From Fusarium oxysporum f. sp. lycopersici 4287 (taxonomy: Eukaryota; Ascomycota; Sordariomycetes; Hypocreales; Nectriaceae), in contig NC_030986.1 in NCBI RefSeq assembly GCF_000149955.1, positions 4,925,870 through 4,989,869 on the forward strand: a stretch of DNA of 64,000 nucleotides. The letters are read 5' to 3'. A program made the translations under genes and the position numbers. The notes below the pieces were generated by a model. The model was not told the origin of the DNA. It saw nothing but the letters and a program-made list of their open reading frames with translations, and made no database searches. Each line of letters begins with the position of its first letter. Position 1 is the stretch's first letter. Shown here one piece after another: positions 1-10,350 of the stretch.

Positions 1-17
1 AAAGGGGTGAGCTTGTA

Positions 18-1468
18 ATGGGGATGGTGTCAGGAAAAGACAAAGGAGGACTTGCTGATATCGAGACTCTCGACATTGGCACTTTTGCTAGCTTAGCATA
101 CGGCGAACGGGCCAAATGGCTGTGGCATGGCAAGCCTCGGAGAAGCGTCGCTGAGCTACCACACCACAGTCCAGAACTGAGCAGCGCGGTGCCTTGGAAA
201 GAGGAGGAAGCGAATCCAAACCCGAAACGAGTATATTCAGCGCCTGCTGAGAACGAACTGGATGCGAAGCGACTGGATGAGACTCCCGATGTTTACTCGG
301 GCCACCCACCTGGTTCCGCCGTTAGTGTCGCTGATGGATCAGGTGACAAGGAGGCTTCACGGAAGAATATCTTCAAAGGTGTCGCTGGAAAGATGAACGA
401 CGCTAGGTCTGGTTTTGGACGTATCAAGGATGTCGTTGGGGGAGGCTTACGTGGTCACAACAATCGACCTTCGGTTTCAACAAGAGATGACTTTTCAGAA
501 TCGGGCCCCAGGAGTTCAAGCCAGGGGCTCACTCCAGGAACAACACAACCGCCAGCGCCCACACAAGGAGTGGGCAGAACCTTCACATGGAACAACAAAC
601 CGCAGGAGTATCTAGCAGCGATGAAACGAGCAGACGCGGAAGGGGGAGCAGGTTTCCCACAGCTTTCGCACTTTGCGTCTACCTCAACAGTTGACATTAA
701 GCAGCCAGCCTCGGCTCCCGTGGAAACTCAAAAGCGCGAGCAAGATGGGGAGTTATTTGATATTGGGGTAGAAGTGCGTAAGGATGTATTGTCCAAAGCA
801 CCCTCCGCCGTTGGATCTCTCGTTGATGAGCATGACCTCCAGGGGCCTGTTCTGGATGCAGAACTCAACGATGATCTATCCAAAAGGGGGCTCTCGCGAC
901 GACACAGTATTCAGTTATCACAGTGTCCGAACATGACCGTTCTCAACGAAAGTCGCTGGCCACGACGAATGTCATTTGGCGATGCTGAAGAGGCAGTATT
1001 GGAGTGGGAACCGCTTATCGATGTGGCAGATGCAGCGGATGACCTTGCCAATATTGAAGCATTCAATGACCTAGCTCAGCATTTTAACCAGTGCTTGGAG
1101 GAAATGAAGCACCGCATTGAGCCATGGGTCATAGAAAAGATCAGTGCAGTTGAGGCTCTCGATGAACGCTACGCGAAAGACAAGGAGGAAATGCATGCAC
1201 TCTACTACCAGCTGAACGAGGCATGCCAACGTATGCGTATAACTTCTCATGAGCTTCTTGCCGAGGAGCGGTCTCATCTCTTAGAAGGCCTTAAGGAGGT
1301 TGAGGCGCTCGTAGCTCGTCTCGATTATGAAATCAATGCTCTGTTACAAAAGGTGGTCGATGTCGAAGATGGTATTGTTACTTTTGAGAGGCAAGTGGAG
1401 GATATGGAGAACAGAGCTGAGGCTATTGAGAGGCCCAGCTTGAACCGAAGGTTGGCTTCACTGGATGT
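18..1468 (+). CDS. Hypothetical coiled-coil protein, cut by an assembly gap
   Basis: An open frame of about 483 codons runs from the ATG at 18 into the N-run at 1469. The frame is also open upstream to the window edge, so the true start may lie outside. The N-terminal third contains a compact stretch with IGTFASLAYGERAKWLWHG near residues 21-39, followed by a low-complexity Ser/Pro/Gly-rich middle part. From about residue 340 to the gap the sequence is rich in Glu, Leu, Lys and Arg with heptad-like spacing, which I read as a coiled coil. No catalytic motif or signal peptide is visible. The 73 bases after the gap remain open but look like AT-rich trailer rather than protein. I do not recognise the family. 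It could be a cytoskeletal or membrane-trafficking adaptor, but nothing in the sequence decides this. That it is coding is well supported by length and composition. Confidence 0.75.
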
Positions 1469-1978
1469 NNNNNNNNNNNNNNNNNNNNNNNNNNNNNNNN
1501 NNNNNNNNNNNNNNNNNNNNNNNNNNNNNNNNNNNNNNNNNNNNNNNNNNNNNNNNNNNNNNNNNNNNNNNNNNNNNNNNNNNNNNNNNNNNNNNNNNNN
1601 NNNNNNNNNNNNNNNNNNNNNNNNNNNNNNNNNNNNNNNNNNNNNNNNNNNNNNNNNNNNNNNNNNNNNNNNNNNNNNNNNNNNNNNNNNNNNNNNNNNN
1701 NNNNNNNNNNNNNNNNNNNNNNNNNNNNNNNNNNNNNNNNNNNNNNNNNNNNNNNNNNNNNNNNNNNNNNNNNNNNNNNNNNNNNNNNNNNNNNNNNNNN
1801 NNNNNNNNNNNNNNNNNNNNNNNNNNNNNNNNNNNNNNNNNNNNNNNNNNNNNNNNNNNNNNNNNNNNNNNNNNNNNNNNNNNNNNNNNNNNNNNNNNNN
1901 NNNNNNNNNNNNNNNNNNNNNNNNNNNNNNNNNNNNNNNNNNNNNNNNNNNNNNNNNNNNNNNNNNNNNNNNNNNNNN
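1469..1978. other. Assembly gap (510 N)
   Basis: A run of N that removes the 3' end of the coiled-coil gene starting at position 18. Confidence 0.99.
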
Positions 1979-2269
1979 GCATTTTTTTAGGGTCATATCG
2001 AATAAACTTAATCTAGTTATCCATATACCAAAGTGTCATTTCTCGCCCTGACCTCGATTCATTCATATACAGGTATAATACAGCAACACCTCCGTTGCAC
2101 CTTCGGTCATCATTTCGTGATGCAAGCGCCAGATATCGATTCAGACCCAATATCTATCCGTTCTCCTGAATAATCGTACAAAGCTTCATTCATCACCCCA
2201 GCCTATTTGGGGCCCGTCCTCTAAATAGTTTCTCGAGGTCGTAAAGTGTTTGCGTTTCGTTCATCACGC

Positions 2270-2614
2270 TTAGAACATGCCACCACCGCCCTGCTGGCCG
2301 CCTCCGAGAGCCTGGCCCTGCTGCTGCATGATCTCGCTGACCTTCATAGATGTGTCGAGGAACTTGGCTGTGCAGCGGTCGAGGCAAACAGACTCGCCCT
2401 TGTTGAGCTCGCCCTCGCGGTAGTCGTTAGGAATGCACTTCTTCTGGCAAGATTGCTGAAGACTGTGGCATTACAATCAGTATCAATACATGTGCTTGGT
2501 GAGCGCTGAGGCTTACCGGTTGTAGGTGTCGGCCATCATGCGCATCTCGCTCTCAACGGCAGCAATCTTTTGCTCCGAGGTAGGCTGAGGTCGACCCATT
2601 CCGAGGAAACTCAT
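2270..2614 (-). CDS. TIM10: Mitochondrial intermembrane space chaperone Tim10
   Basis: Two exons (2614-2517 and 2462-2270) encode 96 residues; the 54-bp intron 2463-2516 starts GTAAGC and ends ACAG. The protein opens MSFLGMG, as yeast Tim10 does, and carries the twin CX3C motif of the small Tim family: CQKKC at about residues 38-42 and CLDRC at about 59-63, with the family signature GELNKGES between them. In the known family, Tim9 and Tim10 form a hexamer in the intermembrane space that escorts hydrophobic carrier proteins from the TOM complex to TIM22. Oxidation of the four cysteines into two disulphides by Mia40 traps the protein in that compartment. The C-terminal tail is Gly/Gln-rich and ends GGGGMF. 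Length and start match the family, and the splice restores the frame exactly. Confidence 0.95.
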
Positions 2615-3063
2615 TTTGGCGGTGTTGGAAGAGGTGGCTGGGCGATTTGGTTTAATTAAGACGTTGTGATGGTTAAAGGCTGTGTTATGACGGCGTTTTG
2701 GGACCTTGAACTGGACAATGGGAAATTTTCCACTTATCGCGGATTGGTCGATTATGTAAGGATGCTTTGTTCCAGCTACCCTGTACCATCATGAACCCAT
2801 TTGTACATGAACTCAAGGCCTCATAATACTTATAGTTGCAGTGTTCTGGGTAGGAATGTTATAATATTCTTGGATTATGTTTAGAAAAGGAGGGGGGAAT
2901 ACACAAGTATTGCAGCATCGACGTCTTGTTGTTAGTTGGAGCTTCAACCGCTTATCACTCATGGCACTGACTTGACTATCACTGTTTCACTCCCACCTCA
3001 ATTTCAATTGGCATAAACTATTCTTTCATATTGCGCTATTTGGTATTATAATCATTCCATCAT
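2615..3063. other. Intergenic: TIM10 upstream region and ALDH 3' end
   Basis: About 450 bp between the start of TIM10 and the stop of the aldehyde dehydrogenase gene. It holds the TIM10 promoter region; I see no reading frame worth calling. Confidence 0.6.
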
Positions 3064-4550
3064 TTAATTCCTAAAGGTAATGTTCTTCGTGCGAGTCCAC
3101 TCATCAAGACCAGCAGATGCACCAAAACGGCCGTATCCACTAGCCTTGGCTCCTCCATGAGGCAGACCGCTCTCATCATGAATACTCATATTGTTGATAT
3201 GGACAGCACCTGTCTCGATCTCGCGAGCAATTCGGAGGCCTCTCTGGAGGTCAGATGTGAATACAGCAGAGCTCAAGCCGTACTCGGTATCGTTGGCGAT
3301 CTTGATGGCTTCCTCCTCCGTCTCAATAGCCATCAGAGAAACTGTAGGGCCAAAGGACTCCGACTTATAAATGTCCATTTCTGTGGTGACATCTCTCACA
3401 ACAATTGGTCTCATACGGGTCTTGCTTGACTCCTCAACATCAGGGTTTCCGTGAACCAGGGAGGCACCCTTAGAGATGGCATCCTTGATCAAGGCCTTGT
3501 TCTTTGCAACAGGAGCCGATGCAATAAGAATCGGTGCGTCCCCCTTAGAAGAGAATACTTGCTCAATGGTTGCTGACAGCTTCTTCTCAAACTCGTCCTT
3601 GACATTCTTGTGCACAAGGATCCTTTCGGTAGACATGCAGACTTGCCCCGAGTTCATGAACGCTCCAAGGGTGCATTGCAGCGCGGCGAGGTCGAGGTCC
3701 GCATCCTCCCACACGATAGCTGGGGCCTTGCCACCCAACTCCAGAATAACAGGTTTCAGGTTCTCGCCTGCAAGCTTACCGATGATACGGCCAACAGGTG
3801 TACTGCCGGTGAAGTTGATCTTCTTGACTTCAGGATGCTCAATCAATGCGGCGGTGACTGCTGCAGCATTGGCTCTCTCGTGGAAGATGACGTTAAGAAC
3901 ACCATCAGGGAGTCCTGCCTCTCTGAAAACATCGGCAATGGCCCATAGTGTTCGAGGAGAAACCTCACTGGCCTTGAAGACCACTGTGTTACCAGCGGCC
4001 ATGGGGAAAACAACAGATCTTGTGCCGAGAATATAAGGGGCGTTCCTGGATTGACATGTTAGTAACTTCTCAGACTCATCCGGGCACGAGAAGCCTACCA
4101 TGGCGCAATTGCTACAACGACACCATAAGGCTCTCTCAAGACGAGTGCGGTTGTGTTGGGATCCGACACAGTGGGGATGGCGCCCTCAAGTGTTCCTATA
4201 CGACCGGCAACTTCCTTCAGATGGCTAATGCCTGTGCTGATATCGAAATCGGCCCAGGTAGCATCACTGCCAGTCTCTGACATGGAGTACTTGCGGAGCT
4301 CATCACGTCGCTTTTCCATAATCTCGGCGGCCTTGAGAAAGAGATCCCGGCGCTCACTAGGCCTTGTCTTGCGCCATGACTTGAATGCCTCAGCAGCAGC
4401 CTCGACAGCAGCATTGGCATCCTTGACGTCAGCACTGTGGTAGCGGTGGACGACCTCGCCGCTCGCAGGAGACACGACATCAACAGCCCTTTCACTGGTG
4501 TGATCGCTGCCGTTGATGAGGAAAGGCACAGTATGAAGCTTGGTCGCCAT
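3064..4550 (-). CDS. Aldehyde dehydrogenase, salicylaldehyde/vanillin dehydrogenase-like
   Basis: Two exons (4550-4099 and 4045-3064) encode 477 residues; the 53-bp intron 4046-4098 (GTAGGC...CCAG) interrupts the Trp codon of the PWN motif. The family oxidises aldehydes to carboxylic acids with NAD(P)+. Catalytic landmarks are all present: Asn152 in PWNAP, the cofactor-loop FTGSTPVG near residue 229, the general base Glu253 in LELGGK, and the nucleophile Cys287 in GQVCMS. No targeting signal is evident, suggesting a cytosolic enzyme. The overall character, from memory, is closest to fungal salicylaldehyde or vanillin dehydrogenases that act on aromatic aldehydes, but substrate cannot be read from sequence. 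A TATA-like element lies about 90 bp upstream of the ATG, which suggests an inducible gene. No pathway partner is adjacent. Confidence 0.93.
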
Positions 4551-4637
4551 GATGAAGACGGGGTATCAAGTTTCAGATTAGAGAGTCGGTAATGTTGTAG
4601 TCAAGCTGGATGGGGCGACAGTCGGGCAGGATGACGG

Positions 4638-4645
4638 TTTATATA
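4638..4645 (-). promoter_or_regulatory. TATA-like box upstream of the aldehyde dehydrogenase
   Basis: TATATAAA on the minus strand, about 90 bp upstream of the ALDH ATG, a plausible distance for a fungal core promoter. Confidence 0.45.
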
Positions 4646-5290
4646 GGCGGTTTCGACGAGAGAATGCCCATGAAAAGAACGTATCTTGCTAGATTCATTG
4701 TAGTCTACTATGCATCCTTGGCATATAGCAGTGCATGTGGGATAGCTTAGTTATGCGGATCGGCTCCTCCACTTGGAAGAAAGAGGTAAGAGAAACACAG
4801 GAGGAGGAGTAGGATCCCCTAGACACTAGTCCACAGCCCCGCATAATGAGTGTGGGCGACCCGCGGAATAAGAGGGGGATCCTGAATTGTGGTGTTGTTC
4901 GGCACTTTCACCGGGTTTGGATTGGAGATCGTCATTTGACAAGTAGCATTGGCTAGATAGATAAAGTAGCCATGTCCGAGGCTTGTCTAGCGTGGGAAGT
5001 TACTCCAATTGCATTGACATTCCGATAATTTGGAATATTTGAACGAGGTTCACTTATAAGGACCATACAAGGTTTCGGAAAGGAACAAGAAGAGCCGATC
5101 ACTCACGGGTATTTCCCGCCTCGCCTTGAAATATTGCTGGCTTTTGATGTCCACCAGGCCAGGGTCCATGACTTGGGCCCGAAACAAAAATGCAGGGTCT
5201 AGATTGGAAACATACGCTTTCAGATTTGTAAGAGGGTATCAATTATGTATCAGCCAAGTTTGAATAACGCATCTCCTGTAATAAAAGGCA
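4646..5290. other. Intergenic, nothing called
   Basis: The distal ALDH upstream region. I see no coding frame or repeat in it. Confidence 0.5.
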
Positions 5291-5560
5291 TCATGACTGT
5301 TGCATCGAATTTGGGTCCAGGAAAGGCTGAGAAACATCCGTGGTTCGAATGCGAAGAATTTCTACACACACAAAGCGTCAGAACCGTGTCTCATTAACAC
5401 TGTAGCCTTAATCAAACTCACCGATTTCTGGCATCGATCCCGGAATCACAAAGTGGACCTCTGATTTGAATCGTGGACAATGCACATCTTGGCCAGGGCG
5501 TTGGGGAGCGGGTTTGAGCTGACGCTTGACCGACTGACGAGGCTTGTCAGATTCAGGCAT
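5291..5560 (-). CDS. Possible small two-exon gene, 69 aa, unknown
   Basis: A candidate gene with exons 5560-5422 and 5361-5291. The 60-bp intron 5362-5421 begins GTGAGT and ends TGTGTAG, matching other introns here, and joining the exons gives an uninterrupted 69-residue frame with ATG and TGA. The product begins MPESDKPRQS, has a basic Pro/Gln-rich first third, then a stretch with FKSEVHFVIPGSMPEI spanning the splice, and ends DPNSMQQS. There is no signal peptide or membrane segment. I do not recognise a family. The case rests on the splice sites and frame closure; a short frame of this kind can occur by chance, so RNA evidence is needed to settle it. Confidence 0.35.
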
Positions 5561-6941
5561 GATGAGGTGTTCGAGGAAAGGTGATTATGATTGTTGATGA
5601 AGAACACAGGTGTGAGGAAAAAGAGAAGTGGTTTTAATGCAAAAGGCAAAGATGATTATCTAACGCAAGTAAGGTAGGGAGATATGTTTTTGGCAAGATG
5701 CGCTCAGAGCAGTCAGTGTAAAGTGGTTGAGCCTGATTGGCTTAGCAGCTCATGTCCTTCCACTGGAAGGACAAATATCGTTTTCGATTTGATGGACGGA
5801 GCAAGGTATTACTACCATAGTATGTGATTTCAAATCACGAGTGTAGTGAGGGATGATAGCTTGCAGTGGTTTCATCCCTAGAAGAAGAAGCTGAATAGTT
5901 AATCTAGATTTCGTTCGAACTTTGGGGCTCAGATGCATGAAAGGGCTGGTTCAGATTCAATGCCATATACTAAGATAGGTACTACTCAGCACATCGTCAC
6001 ACTTTTCTCGACTTGAAGATACCACCACCAGAAGGAATAAAACCGTGTATCTATAATACGAGAAGGTCATAACGTGCCGAAGCATAGTTCCCCCTTGTCT
6101 CTTCTTTTTTATTTTTTTGGTTACACTCTTGTCAGTCATCATGTGATGAAATCGTGTAACTCATAAATACGAGGTGGTCACAATACATACTCAGCGTCAG
6201 AAGTCTTGCATCGCCATCCAAATTTTTTTTACGAAACTATCTGACTTCCAAGTCTACATGCAGAATATTGTTCTTTCAGGACCTCATTTGATTATACCCA
6301 ATTATCATATCTTAGGTTCCCCATATCATGATCACGCCTTACCTGAGCCTCGGCTGAGTAATGTATGTCTCACGTGACTCACTGGGTGATCTGCCAATCA
6401 GAGACTTCAATCCCCGCCGCAGGGGGTAATTTTCTAGGCCTGCCCCGCTCGTCTCCAGTTTGTCAGGTCGCTCAGAAGTCGTTGCATGAGGCAACAACGG
6501 TGAAAGAGTACCGTTTCTGTACCTTGCTGCACCTTCCCAGTTAAGATTGTCAAGCGAATTACCCTTTTCACGGAAGGACGGTGAAAAAGTTGGTAATTGG
6601 CCAGGTCAATTAGCCACTCAGATTCGAGTCGCCTTTTTTCGCACCTTGAAACCAGCGAAAAGCAATCTTCTCCCTAACAAACAAACCCCTCTCCTCCGTA
6701 GTCGGCCTTTGCTCACGCGCATTGTCTTTGCCAACACACGACGCGCCCACTCAGCGCCGCGACCCGAAATATCCATATCAACGCCAACACCGACACCGGC
6801 CGGTCAACGAACTCCGGGTATTTGCTTTCGAAGCCTCCGATTCTTTGATTGCCCGTACCCGTGTCCGTCTCGGCGCCGGTGCATCCTCGCATCATCCCGC
6901 CGCGTTCTTCCTCTGGGCCTCCGGCTCAGGGCATCGTCCCT
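5561..6941. other. Intergenic, including the regulator's 5' leader
   Basis: About 1.4 kb between the possible small gene and the Zn2Cys6 gene. The first part is AT-rich with no credible gene. The last 450 bp or so become C-rich and include short upstream open frames, as expected for a transcribed 5' leader of the regulator. Confidence 0.5.
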
Positions 6942-9353
6942 ATGGACGGTTCCATGATGGCTGGTGGGGCGGCCTCGATGAGTCCTACGAGTCCTGTCAG
7001 CTCCCGTCATGGTCATGGTCATGGGAACAGCAATGGCACCAACAAGCGCAAGAGGAGCAGCATGGTTGGCATTGAAAGCAGCCCAGGCAGTAATCTTGAC
7101 GATCACGATGCCGAGCAGGAGAAGAAGCGCCAGCCTGGCGTCAAAAGGGCTTGCAACGAGTGTCGACAGCAAAAGGTGAGTCAACCTCCGAGAAACAAAT
7201 CTAAATACAATTGTACTGAGCGGAATTTTCCAACAGCTCCGATGCGACGTGGTGCAAGACCCTTTCCAAAGTTGCTCTCGGTGCAATCGCCTGAAACTAG
7301 AGTGCAAAATCGAATCAAACTTCAAAAGAGTAGGCAAAAGATCTAAGCACGCCGAGATGGAGAAGGAGATCGATCGACTGCGTCGCAGTCTTGCGCGCGC
7401 AAAGTCTCAGGGCTTCACTCCAGAAGCCGATGACGATATGGACTCTCCCATCGCTGCGAGCAATCCTACCTATACTCACACTCACACCCGAAATCCTTCT
7501 TTAATGGGTTCTGACGAAGCTGTCTCGTCCCTGCTTCATCTTAAGCGCGGCGGGAACTACAACATGCCACGATATTCACACGACCTAGAAAATGTCAAGC
7601 TAACGGAAGAAGATGTCAACAACCTTTTCCGACAATTCTGGGCTTTCTATCATCAATTTCTGCCCTTCCTCAACCCTTCACAGGCACCTGATCTCTTCTA
7701 CCAACAACATCCCCTCCTCTTCTGGTCCATTATCTCTGTCGCTGCCCGACGATATAATCCACCAAACGCAAACGATCTGCTCAGCAATCTCTCGGGACCT
7801 CTGACACGTTTCTTGTGGTCAACGATAGGAGAAGTCCCGAGCAACTACTACGTGGTCAAGGCCATGTGTCTGCTGTGCACATGGCCACTACCCACAAGTA
7901 CGACTTCGTCCGACCCTACGCACATTTTGTGTGGAGTGATGATGAAAACGGCTACTGGAATAGGTCTTCACCGGCCCAATAATATCCAAGACTTTTCTAG
8001 GGTGTCAGTTGAGTTGAACAAGGAACAACTCAATGACCGTGTGACAACATGGGCTGTTTGTAACATTGTTGCGCAGTCTGTTGGAACTGGCTACGGCCAG
8101 CCAGCATCAACCCTTTATGACTGGACTTTGGCCTCACGAGCCGGAGAAGAGAGTGCTTTCCAACTATCACGAGATTTAGAGGCGCGGCTACAGATTGAGA
8201 GATTCTGTGACAAGGTATCGAAGGAGATGTATAGCAACGCTAGCGATCCCCGTGGCGTTGCAGGAGATGAACACCGGGCAATGCTGATGCGTGTCTACCG
8301 TCGAGATTACGCAGAGCTGAATGCTTCTATCCTTTCACAAGGGCTGGGCCCCATCGTCTCTTTGCATCTCCGGGCAGCGGCTCTTCACATGCGCTTGGCC
8401 GGTTTCTTCGATTCCAGTAAGACGCCAGGCTATATGGATGATCTGATGGGCCTATGGCGCGCCACTACCGCTTTTCTCGATGAAATTCTCGAAGTTGATC
8501 AAGCCACTAGTCCTCGGGATGGCGTTGGCGGACACTTACTTCTTCACTGCAGTAACTACATCGGACAGATGATGGTTGCCGCTGGCTTTGCCCTTCTCAA
8601 GCTCATGAGGTCGTTCTTCTCGAAGACTATAGACTTCCAGCGAGGTCGAACGCTCTTTCATCAGACGATCCGGGCTATCCGGGCTACCAGTGTTGTTAAC
8701 AATGATCTTCAGTGGCGTTTGGCTGAACTCATGGTGCAGATGTGGAACGGCGCTCGACTCGAACACAATCAACATAACTTCAACAGTAACGACAACTCAC
8801 CGATCCAGATGGACGACAGCCTCCAACTCAAGGTTCGATGTCGTCACAGTATGAGTCTTGTATTCGATTCAGTCTGGAGGTGGAGGGAGGACTTCCAGGC
8901 ATCGGGGCGAGGTACTATAGACTGTAGGTGATCCCCTTTCTCCCTATGTTTTGGTGAAGGCCCCTGAGTAGAGCATGTCTTGATTTGTCTTGTGCAAATA
9001 TTGCAAGAATGCTAATACAGACCACAGCTGCCAAACAACCGACAAATCCAGATTCGGCTAATGAGTCTTCAGCATCATCAACACACATGGACAGCACCCT
9101 CGTACCGTCTCACACCCTCCCGCCTTCGAGTCTGCTCAGCACCAACAACACTCACAACAGCAACCCCAACTCGAACGGCGCCCTGACACCGGGAGCCACA
9201 GGACTCTCAGCTGTATCGTCAGCTCATAGTATGATGGCAGGTGTCAGTTACGGAGATGCGGCCAACTACGACTTCTTCGACCCCCAGCACTGGATGTTGG
9301 ACGGCCTACTTGACTTTAACTACTCATACGTGCCTCCCTTGGAAGGCGCCTAG
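6942..9353 (+). CDS. Zn(II)2Cys6 transcription factor, Leu3-like zinc cluster
   Basis: Three exons (6942-7175, 7237-8923, 9028-9353) give 748 residues. Intron 1 (GTGAGT...ACAG, 61 bp) lies inside the zinc cluster and intron 2 (GTAGGT...ACAG, 104 bp) joins the C-terminal tail. The cluster spans residues 71-101 as C-x2-C-x6-C-x9-C-x2-C-x6-C, with CNECRQQKLRC at its start, which resembles the Leu3/PriB subgroup of fungal regulators. A basic linker and short coiled coil follow (ending near RLRRSLARAKS), then a large helical middle domain typical of fungal-specific regulators. The N-terminus has a His-Gly run and a KRKR basic patch that may act in nuclear import; the C-terminus is Ser/Asn-rich and ends with an acidic/aromatic segment (DFFDPQHWMLDGLLDF) resembling an activation domain. 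The ATG at 6942 is the first in frame after the C-rich leader. Target genes are unknown. Confidence 0.9.
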
Positions 9354-10321
9354 GAACGTGATCAACAACATTGGTACTATGAGTGAGAGGTGCATTAGAC
9401 ATGCATAGTCTTGAGAGCAATTTTTCCTTTTAAAACTGGCGTGAGTTTCGGCACTGTAACGGAGCATCATAAGCCAGCGGCAAGATCTTTTCTTCTTCTT
9501 TCCATTGAAGCGAGCCCGTTCCTTTGCTGACACCAGGTCTGCGCACGGGTTCATTTTCCTTTTCTGGTCTTGGGTTTTGTACTCTTTGCATCGTGATTAA
9601 TCTGAGACTGTTGAGCCAGGGTGGATCTGCTCAACTATTGCGTTTCCATACCGGGATGAGCTTATTGAGAAATAAAATGGAAGTTGGAAGTGGTAAAAGA
9701 CAGTCTACGTGTAATTATGCAGTATGACGAGATGTTCAGAGTTCAATAAAGACAAGCAATAATCATCATTCTTGTTGTCTATGTACTTCGAAGGGATACG
9801 GATATTATTGCCCAAGCCGTATAATGTGAAAAAGTATTGATTCTACAAAAGATCACGAGAACATGACCTCGTCATCCAAAACATATCGTATCGTGCCTCA
9901 AAGTTAGCTCGTTTTGACCCATAGTTAAGAGTAAGTATTTTCTTTGATGAATGTTAGGATCAGCAAAGCCAAGACTATACTGGTTCTCATGATTTCTACC
10001 GGTTTGTACAGTTTCCGTTCTCGTGTATCGAGACAAGCTCGGAGGCACTTTTGCAACTTGGGCAAAGTCTCGAACAGAGACCTGATAGCCCATGAATATT
10101 CTCAGGCAGAAATACATGCACCCATCAAGCATAGGCCGAGGCATTTGGCTAAGCGAGTTAGAAGTCGTCTCTGACCCATGCCATTTCACATTCATAACGT
10201 ATACGGATACCATGGCGAAGGCAAGGTTGCAGGGGAACGGAGACGCGGGGACTTGATCCGTGAGCCGAGTCTAATTGAAGTTACGGTGACATTGACGTTG
10301 ACAAGCGACAGACAGCAACAA

Positions 10322-10350
10322 CCAGGTCCAGGTCCAGGTCCAGGTCCAGG
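10322..10350. repeat. 6-bp tandem repeat (CCAGGT)n
   Basis: Four perfect copies of CCAGGT plus a partial fifth. A second short array, GGAGCT x3, lies at 10503-10520. Confidence 0.9.
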
